This document shows, one piece after another, positions 1 through 12,945 of a stretch of 64,000 bases of DNA (position 1 is its first letter; every line of letters begins with the position of its first letter). A program made the position numbers and the translations under genes. This DNA is from Progne subis subis (taxonomy: Eukaryota; Chordata; Aves; Passeriformes; Hirundinidae): the NCBI GenBank assembly GCA_022316685.1, contig JAKJHU010000030.1, positions 6,455,058 through 6,519,057 on the forward strand, read 5' to 3'. A model generated the notes under the pieces. That model did no database searches. It was not told the DNA's origin and was given only the letters and a program-made list of their open reading frames with translations.

Positions 1-3000
1 AAAAAGGGAATGGACTTGAAAAGCGAATTACAGCTTTCTTAACTTCAAGTTGTCTAGACAACCTAAATGCACTTATATACTTGATATATATTCATGCACA
101 GAACCTCCTGTTTGCTTAAAAAATGTATAAAGATCAAGATCAGCTGTGTAGAAGCTCTACTTCAGAAGTGCTGTCCTTCTGAGAGAGAATAATTTCTCAG
201 AGAGATTTTTAAAATCAAAGATAACCTTTTGAAATAGAACAACTTTAAAGGGAATATATATAAAAACAATAGCAAGCCTTTAAAATCAGTTGCTCACATG
301 TCTTACTAGAATGTTTCTCCTACACCTTTATAGACTATAATCTAACATACATTTTATTCATGTACTTGTAAACAAGCAGAAAGTAAGCAATATCAAGAAA
401 GATATAGAATAAAAAAAAAAAAAAAATCCAACTGGCAGCATGTAAAACAGAAATGCATCAATAGAGGCAAACACCTTTACTTTTAAGTTGAGGAAAGTTT
501 GGACTCAATCTCAATTGCTAGCAGCCCAAGCATTTGTCATACAGGTCAGTTGTGTCTTATGACAACTTAAAATTATAGGAAAACTGATTAGGTTTAGAAT
601 AATTTATTTAAAGCATGAAAAAATATATAAGGGAACAGCAGAATGAAAATTAGGTGAGTCAGGATGAAAGGAATTAAGTCTGCAACCCAGGCAGAAGCAA
701 GAAAGAAACTGAGAAGGCTGCACTGTAGAGAAGCAAAGACACCCAGTGATGCATGCCCAAGATGACCTCAAATGTCATGCTGGTGGCCACAGTATTTGGA
801 GGGGAGAACAAATTCCTCTTGCAAAACCATCTCTATGTGAATATTGTGTCTGCTTACATTCCCTTCAATGACCTCGTATTCTTTGGCACAATTCTGCTCA
901 TCCTCTGCCTACCTGTTTCAAAGTCTTTTCTTTGATAATCTTTATTCTATTAATAATCTATTTGCAATTCTGTTTGTTACTCAAATATAACTGTTCAGTA
1001 AATTGCTATACTGCAATTAGGACTGAGGATGTTTCATACATTACAGTGGAAAATAATGGTCAAAAGAGCTTGCACATAATTTTCTGTTGTACATGGATTT
1101 TCCTGTTTTCTTAGAAAACAGACACAACAGTTTTTCTTATTCCCTCCTTCCTGAAATTTGTTTACCATCCCACATTACTGAACTTTACCGTAAACTACAG
1201 GATGTTGACCAGTTAACAGAAGAGAGCCAATTAAAAGTTTACTGTACCAAATTCAACTAGCAAGTTTTAACAAGAAAATAATTAAGAAACCTATGCAAAA
1301 ATTCTGTAGCAAGGTCTAGAGAAGTAAAGTACCTGTAGTAAGAGTGAACAACATGTCAAGGAAAAAAGTCACTTCGGAAAAGGAGGGAGAGGGAGATTAG
1401 GGATTTATCTTCACAGTAATGCCAGGAGATTAGTTGAAAAGATAAAAGAATTAGCTTTCAATGTGAACCACAGGATGATAAGGTATGCATTATATTGGAC
1501 ATGGTAAGGACATGAATGCAGCTGGATAAATGATCTGAATGTGTTTAAAACAGCTTAGAGTAAAAAGAGAATAATGTTGTGATAAAGTCTAAACCGTGAA
1601 TGGGGAGGATAATTATTGCATTGTAACTCTCAGGAGCCACTGAAAGTCTTATGTGGAGAACTACAGGGGACGAAGACATAGGAATCTTTGCCTCCAGGTC
1701 AAGCCAAAAGGCTTTAATTTAAAATGCCCTTTGCTCTGCAATACAGAGACATATTCAGTAAAAAGAAATCATTATATCTATCTATCTATATCTCAGTGCT
1801 GCAGTTCTCTAAAACGCAGAGTGAGGGGTTGGGGAGATGGGGAATTGGTTTTGCAATTGTGACAATTATGGCTCAACATACCTCAAAGACAGACCTGAAA
1901 ATATTTCTGAACTCTTCAGATTTTAAAGGCATAAACACTTGTTCTGTAGTGATAGCTTATATGCAAAGAGACAAGATTCCACTAATTGCTGCTGGCACAA
2001 AAATCATGCTCATATATCAGAGGGGTACCTGTAACTTGGCAATATAATATACAGCAGAAGCATAAATACCAAAGGCCACAGGCCTGTGCTATTAAAACAT
2101 AATTTAGTAAGGTAGGTCATATAGTCTTAGAGCAGCAGCATGACAGGAAATCTAGCATCAAGACAAACATTTCATTTTAAATCCCATCTCTGTACAACTG
2201 TCCAAGAAAACTGCTTGCTTGGTTTCAGCACCAAGTGAAAGTTGGATTTAGAAAGATTAAAGGCCAGATGTCTTTGGTTCTATTTTACAGAAACTCTGCT
2301 TAAAATTGTTTTGCTAAATATAAAGCTGTCCAGGTATGCTTGATGAAACACATAATCTGCAAGTTTGAAAATATGTCTGGAAGACGCAATTTATTTAAAA
2401 TAAACTAAAAAAATAACTTATCAGCACCTTTTATACTTGGGCTATGCATTTAAAATTTAAGATGCACATAGAAAGAGCAGTAAGTAAAATGCTACTGGGT
2501 CAGTCTGTATGCTTTCTTCAGGTTATCTCAACAGATCACTCCTTCTCCATTACCTTGAAATTCCCCAGTGAAGAACTTGAACTTTGTATTAAAAAAGAAA
2601 CTTAGGAGTACAAATTTACTTTTTCCTACCTGGAAAGCTATTTAAAAACACAAGAACAGAGGTATCTTCTTTTGGTTTTGTTTTGTTATTTTTATTATTT
2701 TTTATTTCTAAATGGATCTTTCTTCTCAGTGTTTAAAGTTCTATCTACCAGCTGCTGTTATCTTGCGTACAAAGTACATTGTGTTCTGCTCTTCTTGGCA
2801 CTGCCTACTCAAGCATGCTGGCCAAAGTACTGGAAGCAGAGTCAAAAATTCCATCCACCTCTTGCCCAGCAGATGCTTTTCTGCCTGTACTGTGACCTGT
2901 GACACAACCCTTGCAGTAAACAAAGGCAAGAGGGGCTGTTAAACCATACCCTGAAAGCTGCATAGTGAGATTTTAGGTTGACTTAGTGTCTCTCATCCAT

Positions 3001-4205
3001 TCCAATTCCAGCAATAATTCATCCAAGAAGGCCAAGTAGCTATGTAGGTATTTATTATTTACAGCGTGCCATAAACGTAGTATATACGATACTTGGTGCA
3101 CCAGTACTGTTAAAAAGCAACAGCATTCTTTACGTGCAGCACAAGAGTGGATAAGAAAGATCTTCTATAAAAAGATTTTTAACTGTCTTTGAGTGGTGAA
3201 CAATAAAAAGGAAATAGAAACCACTAGGTGTAACAGAGATCATCCACTGACCGTAAATTTATCCAAAACATCAACCACAGAAGTACAAGTAGCAACATCA
3301 TGTTTAAAGCAATACTGCAAGGATAACTACAGTGAAATGTACAAGCTGTTCTCAAAAAGGACAGAACTTTGACTCTTATTTTAGGAGAAGGTTTAGGAGA
3401 AGATCATGTTGAATTCTAGGGATTAGAGGCAGATTTCCTAGGGAAAGAGCCAGGCTTGCTACCTGCTGAGGAGTCTTTATCTCCCCATTTGCACAAATTC
3501 TGGGTATCTGTATGATAAACCACACCCCACAGCTGCTGACACTGCACAGCATCTGAAGAACAAAGACTGTATACCTCAATGGCCACACAGTCCCATCACT
3601 AACACGCAACACACCTGACTGCGGCTGCTGCCCAGAAGAGGCCTAAAACTGACTTGTTGGAAGAGAACACAGAAACCTTTGAGCAGTGTGTGCTGCTTTT
3701 ATACCCCATATTCTTTTAGCATCTCATCAGTTTCTCAGTTTCACGAGTTCTAAATATTTTTTCTTGTATTAAGGAAACTGTGCAGTCAAGTGTACAGTTG
3801 TTTCAGTTAAATCTAATCAGGTGAAAAGCACAACTCTTGGATTTACGTTATTTGCTACTAGCAGCGTCCAAAATTACATTTCAGTAAATTTCATTTCACA
3901 AAAACTTTACTGTGGAAAGAAAATATCAATTCAACTTAAACCAACTTTTCTCTTAGTTCAATGTTTGTATGGAAAAATAATTAAGCAGTCCACTTAGAAA
4001 GGCATAATCTGTTCATGAGCATGCAGGTATCAGTTTTATCTTATGAGAATTTTTCCATGTTCCAGTTGCTTCATTCCTTATTACATGCTGCAAAAGGCAG
4101 TAATAATTTTTATAGCCAAATATCTCTTCATAAGATACCAGGTGGCTTTCAATATTTACTATTTAAGTCATGCATGAAATTTAAACATTACAAAAAATGA
4201 CTTAC
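1..4205 (-). other. LRP12: LRP12 intron 2 (partial)
   Basis: AT-rich non-coding sequence downstream, in LRP12 sense, of the exon 2 donor (GTAAG, read on the minus strand at 4205-4201). I looked on the minus strand for the next LRP12 exon, which should encode the start of the first CUB domain, and did not find it, so it lies beyond the left edge. The stretch contains a 16-base A run near 411-426, a short TATC run near 1775-1795 and a T-rich patch near 2668-2710. I see nothing else in it. Open frames of 60-107 codons here have no recognisable product. Confidence 0.8.
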
Positions 4206-4262
4206 CCGTTGACACTCCTGAAATATGCACATTTTCAGAATGTTCTGCAAGAGCACCATTTC
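4206..4262 (-). CDS. LRP12: LRP12 coding exon 2 (57 bp, mature N-terminus)
   Basis: On the minus strand an acceptor (TTTAATTTTAG) is followed by 57 bases and a strong donor (GTAAGT). Read in phase 1 it gives NGALAEHSENVHISGVST, which I recognise as the N-terminal segment of LRP12 just before the first CUB domain; it matches the human protein as I remember it. LRP12 is a single-pass type I membrane protein with CUB and LDLR-A repeats and a cytoplasmic tail linked to endocytosis and signalling. In this family the signal peptide is thought to end within this exon (after NGALA), so the exon supplies both the cleavage site and the first mature residues. It is flanked by phase-1 introns on both sides, so skipping it keeps the frame. 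The polypyrimidine tract before the acceptor is weak, which fits a skippable exon. Remaining exons are outside the window. Confidence 0.95.
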
Positions 4263-7200
4263 CTAAAATTAAACATAATGAATAAGCTAATTTCCAAGAT
4301 AAAATTTGTAAAAATTCTTCAGATACCTTTTTACAGAACAGAACGAACAAACCCGAAGTTATTTTAATTAATATTAAACATGAAAGGTCCCGCATAAGTT
4401 TTATCATAAATTAAAGAGAAAAACTAGAGAGAAAGTTACCATACAATAAAAAATATCCCCATCCAAGCATTGTTACAAGAAACAATTAGATATACTAGAA
4501 AGTTAAGGAACAAGCAGAGACTGATACTGTCAGTTTTGAGAAACTTTATGCATGTCAGATGGTAGACTCCGTATTTTGCATCAAGTGCTATTTTATTTTC
4601 AGGAAAAGTCAGTTTCAATGCATCTTCCCATCTCCTGGAGCAAGATTTTTAAGTAAATGCTATGCAAATCAAAACATCCAGGGGACTGTACCATTCTATT
4701 TCATAAAAATTGCAGCCTATACCCTTTATCCGGAAAGACGGCTCAGATATAGCAGGGAACCAGCTACCTTTGAGAGTAACTCCCCACCAATGTTCATTAA
4801 AATGAAGTAGACTTGCAAAGATGAACAAGACGCATGTAGTCATCAAGAGTAAGAGAATTAAAAAAAAGTTATCCCTCTGAACACCATACTACTTTGTACT
4901 CTCCAAGGTAAAAGAAGCCTGTGAAATCCAACATCCTTGCTGGCAGGTGGCAGTCCTGGTACATGATGTGACACATCAAATTGTATTTGTGTGTATTTCT
5001 CCCCTCCTTTATCTGTCATTTTTTCTTTTAACCTTTACAACAAATTTTTAGTAAAATATTTCAGAAATTTCAGGAGGAAAGAGCTACTTTGATACATAAG
5101 TTCCTTTGAACACAGGCAGTGAATCTAAAATGTAAAATACTTCACTAAGCAAATCCTAAAACTCTTAATCCTTCAAAGTTTTGTAATATTGAAGACTTGC
5201 CACGTCACACAGGTTTTCATGCATGTGGTACCAGTTGTTCCACCAGTGCTGCAATGTCAGTGTACTATGCCTGGGTAACAAGAACCTTAAATATACAAAG
5301 AGAACACAAATTCCTTTTATTTAAAGACTGTTATGAGTTGACAAAGAACATAGTATACCTAAGCCAGCACCTCAGTGCTCCTCTGGTACAGCGATTACAC
5401 ATAAGACGTTTCAAAAATTGCTCCCAGGGTTGACATCAGAAAGCCATTAATTTTTAACTTCTTTAAGACACAGTACAGTTAGAAACCTGATGATCTGAAT
5501 TTGTAGAAAAATAGCAAGTTTATTTATTTTTTAAAACTAAATTCCTTGGCTCTTCAAAGTGACATGTTTCCCATCCCATTTTCAAAATACTAATTTCACT
5601 GCATATATTTACATACCAACTTGCTTTGTTTCAGTTATTAAAAAAATTCCACACTGCAACAATTCTCCTCAATGTTCAAAACACTGAAGTGTTTTTAAAA
5701 CAAAAGCTATTTCAAGTACTGTGTTAGTGAGCAACTATTCTTCAATTAAACTATTTTCATAGACATCTACGTTTCAAAAACCTGTTCTCCAAATAATTTC
5801 TCCAGTTTGCATATCACTGACATACCAAGGGATGTTGCCACTCTAATTTTGTGCATACAGTAAGACTTAGCTCTCAATTTACAAAATAAACATCTTTACT
5901 GGAAAATTATTTTACTTGTAACTAGTGCCATAGAAGCACATTTCTGATTGTTTTGTTTTCCATTATTTCCATCAGCATAAAGAAAACATCAACACATTTC
6001 AAGACCTCTTGTCTAACCTAAAAATAACTGAAATTTCAACTTTCAAATACACCAGCGATTATTCACCTTCTTGTGGGTCTCTCCATCAATCATCAATACC
6101 TTTTTACTTGTAAATAGGGGCATTAGCACATATACTTGTATCTGTAGTTGTTATTGAACACTGAAAACGAGCATCATGACAAAAAGGAACTCACAAACAT
6201 CTAGAAATATGAAAAACCCAGAAGTAATTGCACTGAAGACAGTCAGTATCTGAGCACTCCATTGATGCTCCCAGAATCTGAATTCCTGACAAGCTGCCTG
6301 TATATAAAAACCAGTAAAATGAAAAACCCCAGAATACTAATGCAATCAGCTCTGATAAAAATACAATAAAACATTAAAAGACTGACATAACACTGAAGTG
6401 ATGGAAAACAAAGCAAAGTATATATATAATCTCAAAGACTGACAAAAACTATAAATCAGTAATAATGAGAAGCATACTAAAACAGAACTTGCATCCAAAT
6501 CCTGTGCGCTGACTCCAAATTAATAGGTTAAGAAAACTTAAGCCAATACCCAGAGGACACTTGAACATTTTCCATCTAAATATGCTTTACCATCCAACAA
6601 TTAATCTCTCAAGATAAAGTGGTGTCAGATTTATTGTCAAACTAACTTTAGTGATTAGTCAGAAGTGGCACTAATGTGTGATGATGAAGCCTAAATTCAG
6701 ATCCAAGTACTACAGTATCAAAATAAGGTCTTTTTTTTTTTTTTTAAACAAACTCCCAATACATTAAAGATGAGAAATCGCTCAGATTATTACTTCCTCT
6801 TTTATTGAAAACTGTCTTTGAAACAGAGTGTGTTTAGATGCCATTAAAGTATTACTAACTGCTGACACCTTTATGAAATTTTTAGGCAATTATCCTTATA
6901 TGATCTCAACAAATAATCACAAGGTTCCATATAAAGTTAGCCTACTAGAAGACCAATATAACAGATAACAGATCAGTAATTTACATTAAGATATGGGAAC
7001 ATAATTATCTTGGAAACTCCTGCTAGTCTACTTAACACAGCAAAATATGAAAATAAAACTAGAAAATAAAATGAGAAAATAATAATAAAAAAAAATCTTA
7101 GGTCACCAGTAAGTTTTTTTATTTCTTTATGTCCTAAGGAAATATTTACTATTTATTCCCATTCCAACCTGAAGTTTTAAACTGAAACAGGTGTCACCTA

Positions 7201-10146
7201 ACAAAACTTAGCACTAGGTTTGTCTGGATCAGTTACAGGAGTGTGACAGCACAGCACTGGAAGCTACACACCAAGAAGCTCCTGCCTTCTGCACTGCGAG
7301 AAACCAGGACTGTTTTTGTTTTTAAACCAACATCTTCATCATTATTTTTTCCTGGTGACTTCTTAAAATAAATCATTTGTGTAACTAGGGCTATACCCAT
7401 CTTCTTCACATCCTTTTATAAACAACTAGTACAAATACAAAACAGAAATGTATGTCAACTTCAGCCCTGCAGCTTAAGATATGGTCAGCAACTGCACATA
7501 GGTTAAAAAATTCAAATGGACAATGATCCAAATAAAATTAAGCATTTGATATGCTTTTTCTAAAAGAACAAAAAAATATTCATAAACAGAATATGAGATT
7601 TTAAACTACTGGTAACCTACAGGTTAAGCAAAAGTACGGAAAGTGCTTTTAATGGCTTTCTACTGGGTGCATGAGTTTGTTGCCGCTACTCATTGTATAA
7701 AGATTGCTTGATTTCAATATAAAAAACTCACCCAACTGGTTACTAAATGAGATGAACTTTTGATAGAATGTTTTACAGCATGGAACAACCTCCAATTTTT
7801 GGGGGGCCTTTCTGTCTTCAACAAATTCAAAAATCTTCCAAGTGGTTCAAAGTTGTTCACCCATTCTTACAGATGTATCAAAAAAAAAAAATTGTTTTAC
7901 TTTCACAACAGAAAGCCAGACCTTTTGACCTCCATCATTTTTTTCTGTTCCACTCAAATCCTCTGGGCTGCAAAGCCACATCATCTAAGGAGCAGGCAGA
8001 GACAGACAGTCAAATTAATTCCTTTTAATTCATGTCTCACAGTTGATCAGCCACAGAAGCAAGCAAGATGACATTAGGTCTGTCTTCAGGTTTTCCAGCA
8101 GTTGGAGAATTTCTCCCCTACAAATCCATATGAAACTATGGTTGCCATCCCATACCCCACCGAGAAAATCCTGACACTGTCACATCAGTTCCCAACATCC
8201 TGGTCCAAGAGTCCTATATGTAGTCTGGAGAGGTGAACAGAACTAGACAAAAGATAAAACCCATAGCCTTGGAAGGTATTTGACTCACTACTTCTGAGTT
8301 TCATCACAGATAGGAGATTACATACAGGCCAGAGGAGTGGGCTATCAACAAAGAAAATGTCACAGTAACAAACACTTCAACTAAAGAGCAAAGAAAAAGA
8401 ATGATTTTACACATGAAAAAAATGACATGTTTGGAAAAATCACCTGCCAAGTTCTATATATTTGAAACCTAGATAGTAGCAGTGATGCTAAACCTCACTG
8501 CGGAGACTAACCACAATGCAGCAGCCTTCATTTTAGGTTGTTACACTCCTATACTCATCCTTCCTCATGGCCTACGCAGCACAGCTCTCTCAAAATGAGA
8601 TGAGTATCAAAGGATTTGCATTTAACTTCAGAACATAAAACTAAACCTACGGTCCTGATAGGAGTTATTCCTTTGATTTTTATCCAAATTCATGCATTTA
8701 CAAAAAGTATAGCCAAACAGACCCCTTCTTACCTCCATCCTCCAGTAATTAAGTGCTTCTTGGTCAAAATATTCAGATTAAACAACACAGCCTTCTATTC
8801 TCCAGATTTATATATATATTTATGTATAAATATGAACTTGAAGGCTTCAGACAAAGAGCAAGTTTACCTAAATGCTGATATATTTGAGGCAGCAAATAAT
8901 GACTCTTAAATGAAGCCATTTTGATTTCAAATTGACTAAAATTAGCAATACTAATCTAATACACTGAAATGATAAATACTGCAAAAACATACAAAAAGAT
9001 CTGGTATATGCAACTATGTCCACTGTGATTGTAAAATCAAACACTATAACTTAAGTTTGAAAGAATATCATGTATCTTGAGGCTTAGTTAAATCCAGATT
9101 GTGTTTTACAGAAAAACTGATGGTTGAAATGAAAAAATTAAAAGAAAAAAAAATCATGGAAGCAAAGCCTATTTAAGTCACTTTTATTTCTGCTGTTATA
9201 CTAAGTAGTTACTGTCCACAAAGAAAAATCACACACACCTATCTCCATTGAAGCTAAATTCTTCTGTATCAAGATTAAGCCTGTGCCATTATCCTCAACA
9301 GCCAAATTACAACCCCCTATAAATAGAACTGTATAAATTGAAGAAGTGCTGTAACTGAATGGATATGAAGAGAGCTTTTTCTAAACTACCTTGAGTTAAA
9401 AGGTACTGTGGTGCATAATGAATGCTACACAAGCTGACTGGACAGGATATTTTTCTTGAAGCACAATTATCAATGGCAAGAGATCAACAACAGTTCCTCT
9501 ATATATGTTTCTAAACACCCTTTATTGCAATACGTGTTCAACTTGCTTTACTTTATTTCATGACCAAACGTCCTTTATTCATCCTACTCCCAAAATTCTT
9601 TCCCACCCTGTACCTCACAAACCTGTCTCTTGTCACCTGAAGTTACCTTGCATTATTTTTTACCAAGTTTTGCTTCTAACTGACCAAAACAAGGGTACCT
9701 ACATGCTTGCATGAACGAACTGGTGCTGCCTTCTATATCACCTCACTAAAAAGTCACTTAGCAATGGTACTTTGACTACTGAGTTAAAAAATAAAAGCAA
9801 TCTTCTTCATCTACAGATATGGGAGTTGGAAAAAATCCATGATGCCTCTGCAATATTCCATCAGGCTTCCTGGAAATGACCCTTTTTGATAGCACATTTT
9901 GTGACAGTCTCAGCCAGTGGCCCACTTCTGCAAATACCTAAGCACAGCTGTGCAGAAACAAGCTTACACTGAAGATGCCATGTGTCCCACTGAACCAGTC
10001 AGGCTCCTCTGCCAAGCCTGTGGGAGAAAAGTGCAAGAACACTGCCAGCACACCATGCCTATGGTTAATCCATGGTTATGATGTTACAGCTTAGAGCAGG
10101 GCATGTGGGAGACCAACAGAAAAACAAGTACTACTACTCTTCTTCA

Positions 10147-10200
10147 GATAAACTAGATGATTTATAAAGGTTCCTTCCAACACAAAACATTCTATGATAA
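10147..10200 (+). mobile_element. CR1 LINE 3' tail fragment
   Basis: The segment reads AACTAGATGATTTATAAAGG, then a TTCCTTCCAAC block, then CATTCTATGAT. This is the characteristic 3' end of avian CR1 elements. Only the terminal ~55 bp is recognisable, so it is an old, strongly 5'-truncated copy. Confidence 0.7.
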
Positions 10201-10780
10201 AAGCATTCGTTTAGTATGTAACCCAAAACACTGTATTGAATTATTTTACTTGTGGGCCACATGCAGTTAGCAAGCCAAAAAAAATCAGTTAGGTGCCTTC
10301 TCAGTCTTCTGACGCATCATTTACAAACTCATCTCTTGAACGTTTTCCTTATATTTCTTGAATTAATGTGCATTTAGAATAAAATGCATTAGCTGCAGGA
10401 ATTTGAAGCTGTAACCACAGCCAAGACCTACACATGCACAGGTATATGGCCATACTGCTGCCAAGCTCTCCTGCACTGCAGAAGGATTGGTATTCAGAAT
10501 ACTGAGAGTACCAACTGAAAGAAACACTTCCTGTAATCTCAGATGGACATGGGGGTGCTAGGACTAGACATGTTTTTTCCTCCTTTATCACTCAGTCTCT
10601 AAAATTATGGTTTCTCCTGCAGTTTCTTTTCTATCTGTGCACCATGTGTTCTCCAACCACTGCTAACTTGAACTACAGAAATTCAAATTTTCCCTTCCTC
10701 AGAAGACAGAAGAGCTGCATGTGAACTTCAAATTACATGAGTGAAGGAACTGAAAGCGAAGCAAACAGCAGAGCAAAATG

Positions 10781-10833
<53 letters not shown>
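10781..10833. repeat. (A)53 homopolymer
   Basis: An uninterrupted run of 53 A residues in LRP12 intron 1 (poly-T in the gene's sense). I see no retroposed body upstream to explain it as a tail. Its length is probably polymorphic and sensitive to assembly error. Confidence 0.95.
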
Positions 10834-10841
<8 letters not shown>

Positions 10842-12118
10842 ATAGTTTGAAACTTACCCTCCCAGAACAGTCAGTGAAATAGGGAGTTATTGCTACAGGG
10901 AATGCTTCCAATTAAGGTGCAGCAGAGCTCCAAACATACAGTCCACTAAACCCAGGCAACCCTCTGTGGTATCTCCATATCCAATAAAAAAGCAAAACAG
11001 CAGTATCATTCCCAAGTTTCTACAATACCAGTCCCAGCCTTTACAGGTACCACCTTTTACTATTTTCAGCCTTCTGACAGCTTAGTTTGAAATCACTACA
11101 TTCCTTCTATTAGAGCTAAGCATGAAATAAAGTTGGTTTGTGCCACCAGTATGTATTTGCATCAACTACTCAGAATAAGATTCACAAACCACAGTAATCT
11201 CATATTTTCCTGTCTTCACTGTCTTTTTCCACATAATGTACTGCACTTTGACCGCTAGTTTTTGTCCTACACCCAACTGCTGCTTACTTCCTTGACAAAG
11301 GGCAACATGCAACACATGACAAAAGGCAATTTAAAAAGCATGAGAAGGGATGATACTGACTCTTAGGCACTAACTGATCAATAATCTCCAGTGTAGCTGA
11401 GGAATCTCTGGAAGAGTTATTGACAAATTTTGTATTATTCATTTTTAAATCAACAGTTTGGCATTAAGTTCACTTTTTTCCTTATTCCCTTAAGTTTAAG
11501 TACTGGAGTCATCAGAATTTTAGGTGATTATTTGTAAATCAGATGTAAAATGGGCAGCAAGATACAAAATATCCTTTATGTGAGGAATGGATTAAACCAC
11601 CATTTATTCTAATAGAAAATTACACAAGCAATACACAGAACCACTGAGAGAAAGCCTTACTGCCATACAGGCATCAGTCAGCATTTTCTTCTAAAGGCAA
11701 GCAGAGCAACAGTGACCACCTTTATTCCAAATACCAGTAACAGAAGAACATCTGCTACAAAGAGGATACAGTTAATATATCTAAAATTTCAAACAGTGAA
11801 AGCCAATGTTCACACGAAATGAGAAACTGTTGTATATCCAAACACTACAATGGCACAGGTAATTTCTTTAATTAAGAATAAAAATGATTAACAGATGAAA
11901 TTATACTGAAACGGTGGGTTACTTAAATGTTTAACAATACAGAAGCTAGAAATAACCACACAAAATTTCACTGTAAAAGCAGATAAAGCAAAGAATTTGT
12001 TTACAATATTCAACACTGCTATTTCATGTGGCACCATTTTTATTTTAGACCAACTGTGATGTAACTTTAGTAAACTAAAACAAAACTAATAAATTCTGCA
12101 ATGGAATGATTTTATGGA

Positions 12119-12214
12119 GGTTTTTTTTGTTGTTGTTGTTTTTTTGTTTGGTTTTGGTTTTTTTTTTTTGTTTTTTTTTTTTTTTTTTGTTTTTTGTTTT
12201 GTTTTGTTTTTTTA
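12119..12214. repeat. T-rich (TTTTG)n low-complexity tract
   Basis: About 95 bp consisting only of T and G, in irregular GTTT/GTTTT units with runs of up to about 18 T. It is degenerate simple sequence with no coding content. Confidence 0.9.
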
Positions 12215-12544
12215 CCTTTTACAACAAACAGTATCTACCATGTTGTGCTTAGAATAAAATTATTTTATCCTCACGTATAAAATAATGGGTATGGTGCTGC
12301 CGAAAGGCTGCACTGTATACCCCAAACTTGTCTAACATTGTTTTCTTGTTATCACTCTCTCACACGGTCCTTGCCTTGTCTCAGAGGGACTGTGTACAAC
12401 ATGTAGTTTCGTGACACTTCGGAAAAACAGGTCTTTATTAATTTCTTGTTGAATAAAACAGTTATGAAGCTTCCAAATCCACATTTGCTCTAAAAAGCCT
12501 AAACTCAAAAGTTAATCAGTACTTGAATGAACATCACACCTACC

Positions 12545-12945
12545 TTTTGTAGGTGCCGTAAGTAGGGCCACAAAGGTGCTTAGAGGGCTGGAGCACCTCT
12601 CCTATGACAAAAGACTAAGAGCTGTGGTTATTTAGCTGTGCTTATTCCAGAACCTAAAGGGGGCCTACAGGAGAGCTAGAGAGGGCCTGTAGTGATAGGA
12701 CAAGAGATAATGACTACACTGAAAGAGAGCAGGTTTAGTTTGGATGCCAGGAGGAAATTCTTTACTGTGAGGCTGGTGAGGAACAGAGAAGTTTTCTACC
12801 CCAAAAAATGCCCCATCCCTGGAAGTGTTCAGAGTCATGTTGGATGAGGCTTAGAGCAACCTGGTCTAGTGGAAGGTCCCCTGCCTACAGCAGATGAAGG
12901 AGATGGTCCTTTAATAGCATAGGCCATTCTGTGATATGATTTTAT
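12545..12945 (+). mobile_element. CR1 LINE fragment (3' region)
   Basis: Successive blocks match the avian CR1 3' region: GGGCTGGAGCACCTCTCCTA, then a GGGGGCCTACAGGAGAGCTA block, TAGTGATAGGACAAGAG, GGAAATTCTTTACTGTGAGG, CCCCATCCCTGGAAGTGTTC, AGCAACCTGGTCTAGTGGAA, and a tail ending CATTCTGTGATATGATT. It is 5'-truncated and diverged, with internal deletions compared with the family. It is antisense to LRP12. Confidence 0.93.

Noticed and set aside
753..1114. Two consecutive hydrophobic 60-codon plus-strand frames
   Set aside because: Hydrophobicity follows from T-rich sequence. There is no start context, splice support or homology that I recognise, and they lie in LRP12 intron 2.
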